A stretch of 64,000 nucleotides of DNA from Chinchilla lanigera. Taxonomy: Eukaryota > Chordata > Mammalia > Rodentia > Chinchillidae. Of this stretch, positions 60,635-64,000 are shown piece by piece. The notes below the pieces were generated by a model. That model ran no database searches, had not been told where the DNA came from, and saw only the letters and a program-made list of their open reading frames with translations. Where the stretch lies: NCBI RefSeq assembly GCF_000276665.1, contig NW_004955476.1, positions 8,563,347 through 8,627,346 of the forward strand, given 5' to 3'. The position numbers were made by a program, and so were the translations under genes. Position 1 is the first letter of the stretch, and the number at the start of each line of letters is the position of its first letter.

Positions 60635-61423
60635 GGTGGTGGCTTTGGGAAATGGCTGGTTCCAGTTGTACAAGAAGAAGAAAACAAGAAAGAAAGAAAG
60701 GGGGGAAAATAGGGCAGCCTCTTTGCTCACCAAAAGAAGGTAAGTTTGGAACCCTTAAGCAGATTGCTTGGAAGACTAAGGATATTTTCAGTCCAACTTT
60801 GCATTTTCTGTTTTTAAATCAGCACACCCCATGCTCTCGGCCTGGGGACTCAACACTGCTCTCCAGACCTTCACAGGTCTAGAGAAACAGCCTGGCACTT
60901 CTGAGCCTAAATCAGAGGCCGGATCTCCCACACACCTTGCCTGGGGGCAGATGTTCCACTGTGGAAACGCCTCTGGGGTGAGGTCAGTGATCTGGCCACA
61001 CGGTACGAAGGCAGCAAGTATCTGACTGCCAGCCGTTGTGTCCAGAAAATGAAATATATTTTTCTGCCATGGAAACTGTCCAAAATTCAGTCCATCAAAT
61101 TTAAATAAAATGCAAATCAGCTGTTAGTCTTAGCACTTGCCTTCCGGTGATGGTCGGACCCACGTTAGGACTGGGTGCGGAAGGTGCCTGGCCATCGCTG
61201 CTCAGCAGAGGAGCGAGGGTCTTCAGGATCTCTCCTCACGTTCATCACAGGCGCCCTGGACCCAGGGTTAACGCCAAGCTGCAGGTGGAGGTGAAGACCT
61301 TGAGGGGTAGAGAAGAAGCAAGAAGAAGTGTCCATAGAAGCCGCACCAGCTCGGTGGTCTCCATAGAAATCAAGGCAGGGCGGAGCATCCTTTGGCTAAA
61401 ATCAGGCAGAAGAAGCACTTCAC
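60635..61423 (-). other. KCNA4: Probable KCNA4 5' untranslated leader (exon 2 part)
   Basis: This stretch lies between the KCNA4 start codon and the best upstream splice acceptor, about 789 nt. It contains nine minus-strand ATG triplets (plus-strand CAT near 60802, 60830, 61068, 61093, 61192, 61243, 61332, 61371 and 61386), so a scanning ribosome would meet many upstream AUGs before the Kozak-strong KCNA4 ATG. From memory, mouse Kv1.4 has a long 5' non-coding region split by an intron and translated by internal initiation, which fits. The upstream boundary is inferred from the acceptor alone; RNA evidence is lacking. Confidence 0.5.
60672..60709 (-). promoter_or_regulatory. KCNA4: Polypyrimidine tract just upstream of the KCNA4 start (possible IRES/PTB site)
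   Basis: The minus strand carries about 38 nt of nearly pure pyrimidine (TTTTCCCCCC, then TTTC repeats, then TTCTTCTTCTT) ending about 37 nt before the ATG. I recall that mouse Kv1.4 mRNA uses an internal ribosome entry site whose 3' polypyrimidine tract binds PTB; this tract is in the corresponding place. The tract is seen directly; the function is inferred. It could instead be part of a splice acceptor. Confidence 0.45.
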
Positions 61424-61465
61424 CTGAAACAGGGGTGGGAAACAAGTACAAGATCAAAATAAAAA
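61424..61465 (-). other. KCNA4: Candidate 3' splice acceptor of the KCNA4 5'UTR intron
   Basis: Read on the minus strand, a pyrimidine-rich stretch (CCTCTTTTTATTTTG, then TTTCCCACCCCTG) runs into TTTCAG followed by GTGAAG. The AG corresponds to plus-strand CT at 61424-61425. This is the best acceptor I see within 1 kb upstream of the start codon. An alternative would be the pyrimidine tract at 60672-60709, whose first AG is in AACCAG at about 60660. I prefer the distal site because the mouse leader is long. Confidence 0.4.
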
Positions 61466-63462
61466 GAGGAACCGCATCATAAAGTGCAAGCTGAGCATTT
61501 CCCTGGCATGCACCTCCTCCTCCTGCCCTCAGGCAGGTCATCTAAACAAACCAGGAGACTATAACTTCTCAGGAGAAGCGGGCAGGTTGTTGTCAAGTCA
61601 CCTCACCCGGCCCCCTTTTTCTTCAGCTATGACTTCAGCTCGGTCTATTTTCATGGCAACTCCATCCCTCGGCTTCTTTCCACTCTCGAGCCACTGGCTT
61701 CCTGCTCACCTCCTCCCCTTCACCAGCACCAGCTTTCCATTCTCACCACCAGGTCTGCCCCACAATCCCAGCACTGCTCCTCTCCAGGCATTCCTGTCAT
61801 TCACGCCTCTCGGTGCACCTTTCAATGTCCACTCCTAAGGTGTTTCTGAATTAAGCAACCTTCCACTTCTATGTTGACTCAAGAATAAAGTCAGCAAAAC
61901 CAGGTTTCTTCAAGGCAGACTCTGCTACTTGAAGGAGAGCCAATCAGCTCCTCTACAATGTGAAATAACACAACACAACCTCCTCCATCCCGCCAGGGAG
62001 AGGGGCAGATGAGCCAATGGGACGGACTTGTGCACCATGGGCAGCAGTGAGAACAGCAGCGTATTCAGAAATAACACAGTCGTAACCTGTGCTTCACTAG
62101 GGACCATCCCAAAGCTTTCTGTCCTCTGCTGCTGTCCGGAGTGGATTTTCCAGACATCCTGAGACTCCCAAAGCCTGTGTTCACCCAAATTCCCTCACTC
62201 TATGAAGTGAGGCCCTGCTGTTTTTCTCTTCCCCAGGTTCCTGAGCACTGCTCCCTCCACCCACAGCCTGGGAGCTAATCCCGGTTCCCACATCCCTAAT
62301 AATCATCTCTCCTCGTGGTTCTGCTGCGTTCACCTCAGTGTCTCCTCCTACTCTTCCCAAGGAGCTCTCTCATTTTTCAATCACCGGTGTGTGTGGACTG
62401 TATTCCTGACCCATCACACTCCACCCCTGTCCACTCCATCCCTCTCCCCGAGGAGCCCCCCCTTCATCTCTAACCTCCCACTTCCTGATCATCACCTAGT
62501 GCGCAGCCCCCGGGGTGCACACCGTCCCCTGCCATTCCTGGCCCCCCTCCTCTTCCACTGTGCTCTCCCAGGTCCGGTGAGTTTCGTCTCCTGGACCCAC
62601 AAGCCCCCTGGCCCTGTATCTTGTCTCCTCCTGCTTCATCCACCAGCACTCTACTCGGACAGGACTTCTAAGAGCTCCGGGAGGAGTGACCCAGAGAGGA
62701 GGCTGACACTCCGAATTCAGGGCATCCACCAGCTTCTATTACTGGAAGCACTTGGGAAGCAGAGGAGAAATGGCTCTCTGAAGCATCTGCAGGACTGGGC
62801 TCTTGACCACCTGCTGCTCCAGCTGAGCCTGTCAGCCTTGTCAGGCAAACACAGTGGAGTTTGGGGAAACGTCAAGCCCGACAGGGGCAAACACGGGGCT
62901 GCCCACTCAATCCCCGACATTCTCCAGGGACAGGGAGCTCCACAGACACCAGACCCAGGCCCAGGACACGCACCCGTGAGGGCTCTCAGCGGAGAGCACC
63001 TGCTCTGTGGACTCCTACCTGTCTCCTGCTGAGCAATGGGCTTCGCCCACAAGTCAGCATGAAAACCCACCCCGGGGCTGCTCCAATCACTGCGCCGCCG
63101 CAGATCAGCACCGCTTAGAGACTGCACAGGCCGGAGAGCCCCAAAGCATGCCAGTCTCTCCCCAACTTCTGTAAGCAGTTGTAACGCACTGCTTTAATAA
63201 AGCCCTGCTGCGTCTGCAGGCCTGTGTGCTTCTGCACTACCCACACCAGTCCCGCCCATGGCTCCAGAGGGCCAGGAATTAAAGGGTCTGTAAGTTCACC
63301 ATCAGCTCTGGGGGATCCGGCCTGCCCTCTCCCAGCTCCACACCAATTTCTTACCTACTGCTCCAGGTCTGCTCCTTTTTGTTTATCTAACTCCCCATTC
63401 ACCTGCAAAGAGCAAATCGCCTCCCTTTTAATTGGCTGCCAGTTACCTCACTGCTCCTGACT
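61425..63462. other. Putative KCNA4 5'UTR intron, no coding feature
   Basis: GC-richer than the desert to the left, with C/T-rich stretches at 61590-61850 and 62220-62660. Open frames here (for example 62391-63032 on plus) have low-complexity Pro/Ser/Leu composition and no domain I recognise. The right part (about 63080-63235) resembles a retroviral LTR end and is listed separately. Confidence 0.5.
63080..63240 (+). repeat. Possible solo-LTR 3' portion (unassigned)
   Basis: A compact AATAAA (63196-63201) is followed by a CT/TG-rich stretch (GCCCTGCTGCGTCTGCAGG) and GTGTGCTTCTGCA, the look of an R/U5 boundary in an endogenous retroviral LTR. I cannot define its left end, a TG...CA boundary pair or a target-site duplication. 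It could equally be ordinary intronic sequence. Confidence 0.2.
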
Positions 63463-63858
63463 GGAAGGAAGGAGGGAAGGAAGGAAGGATAGATGGAGGA
63501 ATGGAAGGAAGGATAAATGGAGAATGGAAGGAAGGAAGGAAGGAAGGAAGGAAGGAAGGAAGGAAGGAAGGAAGGAAAGAGGGAGGGATGGAGGGAGGAA
63601 GGGGGAAAAGAGGAAGGAGGGAAGGGAGGAAAAAGGAAGGATGAAGGAAAGAAGGAAGGAAGGAAAGAAGGAAGGAAGGAAGGGAGGGAGGGAGGGAGGG
63701 AGGAAGGAAGGAAGGAAGGAAGGAAGAGGGAGGGAGGAAGGAAGGAAGGAAGGAAGGGAGGAAGGAAGGAAGGAAGGAAGGAAGGAAGGAAGGAAGGAAG
63801 GAAAGAAAGAAGGAAGGAAGGAAGGAAGGGGGAAGGAAGGATGAGGATGGGAAGGAGA
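63463..63858. repeat. (GGAA)n / purine-rich microsatellite array
   Basis: About 400 bp of almost pure purine on the plus strand built from GGAA units, with interspersed GGGA, GGAT and AAGA variants and one run of GGGA units near 63682-63701. It explains all the Ser/Phe/Leu/Pro-rich and Lys/Glu/Gly-rich open frames here. Tandem GGAA motifs are ETS-factor core sites in general; mirror-repeat purine tracts can also form triplex DNA. Confidence 0.97.
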
Positions 63859-63904
63859 GAGGGAGGGAAAAGAACAGGAATAACAAACCAGACCGGCTTA
63901 AGAT

Positions 63905-64000
63905 CTCTCCTCCTCCCAGGCATCCGCGAGGGCGCCTCTGCCCAGCAGCCCCGCGGCGGAGAGGCAGGGGACCCCGCCCGCGCCCCCGCGCCCGGCTGTT
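63905..64000. promoter_or_regulatory. Edge of a CpG-rich segment (possible KCNA4 promoter / first-exon region)
   Basis: The final 80 or so bases are very GC-rich with about 12 CpG dinucleotides (for example CCGCGGCGGA and CCCCCGCGCCCGG) and GC-box-like GGGCGGGG on the minus strand. This contrasts with the CpG-poor sequence elsewhere. It lies about 3.3 kb upstream of the KCNA4 start, a plausible place for the promoter and non-coding first exon. The segment is cut by the window end. Confidence 0.45.

Noticed and set aside
62391..63032. 213-codon plus-strand open frame in the putative intron
   Set aside because: Pro/Ser/Leu-rich low-complexity start, no domain, C/T-rich DNA; no support as a gene.
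63399..63923. Ser/Phe/Leu/Pro and Lys/Glu/Gly repetitive proteins
   Set aside because: Pure translation of the GGAA array in different frames.

Overview
This window is mammalian nuclear DNA, almost certainly from a rodent outside the mouse/rat family. The evidence is a complete, intact potassium-channel gene whose coding sequence sits in one exon, surrounded by old mammal-wide repeats (MIR, L2, L1M, MER2/Tigger, MLT1) and by rodent-type SINEs: three ID elements, one ID remnant and one B1-like element. The intact ID copies share an unusual tail (GGTACCGG-AGAAAAACCAAAAA). From memory that tail suggests a beaver or kangaroo-rat type lineage, but this is a low-confidence guess.

The only protein-coding gene I can support is KCNA4 (Kv1.4, A-type voltage-gated K+ channel) on the minus strand at 58673-60634: 653 codons, no frameshift, with all hallmark motifs. 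Upstream of it (higher coordinates) are a probable 5'UTR with nine AUGs and a polypyrimidine tract, a good splice acceptor at about 61424, an intron of at least 2.5 kb holding a 400-bp GGAA/purine array, and the edge of a CpG-rich segment at the right end that may be the promoter/first-exon region. Downstream of the stop codon is a probable 3'UTR with several poly(A) signals.

The left 57 kb is a gene desert. I found no exon chain, intact retrogene, tRNA or other structural RNA gene in it. It holds many MIR and L2 fragments, L1 3' ends near 20, 30 and 39.3-40 kb, LTR remnants (two MaLR-like LTRs and one MLT1), two DNA-transposon remnants (a MITE at 7.6 kb and MER2/Tigger at 40.8 kb), a decayed ERV-L-type pol region at 31.4-33.6 kb split by a younger ID element with a perfect 15-bp target-site duplication, and several microsatellites. 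A desert downstream of KCNA4 agrees with the human 11p14.1 arrangement as I remember it.

I looked for an undescribed system and did not find a credible one. The observations most worth following are the KCNA4 5' leader, the GGAA array beside the CpG-rich edge, the nested-insertion histories, and a diverged pair of about 200-bp segments at 41.6 and 42.9 kb that I could not assign.
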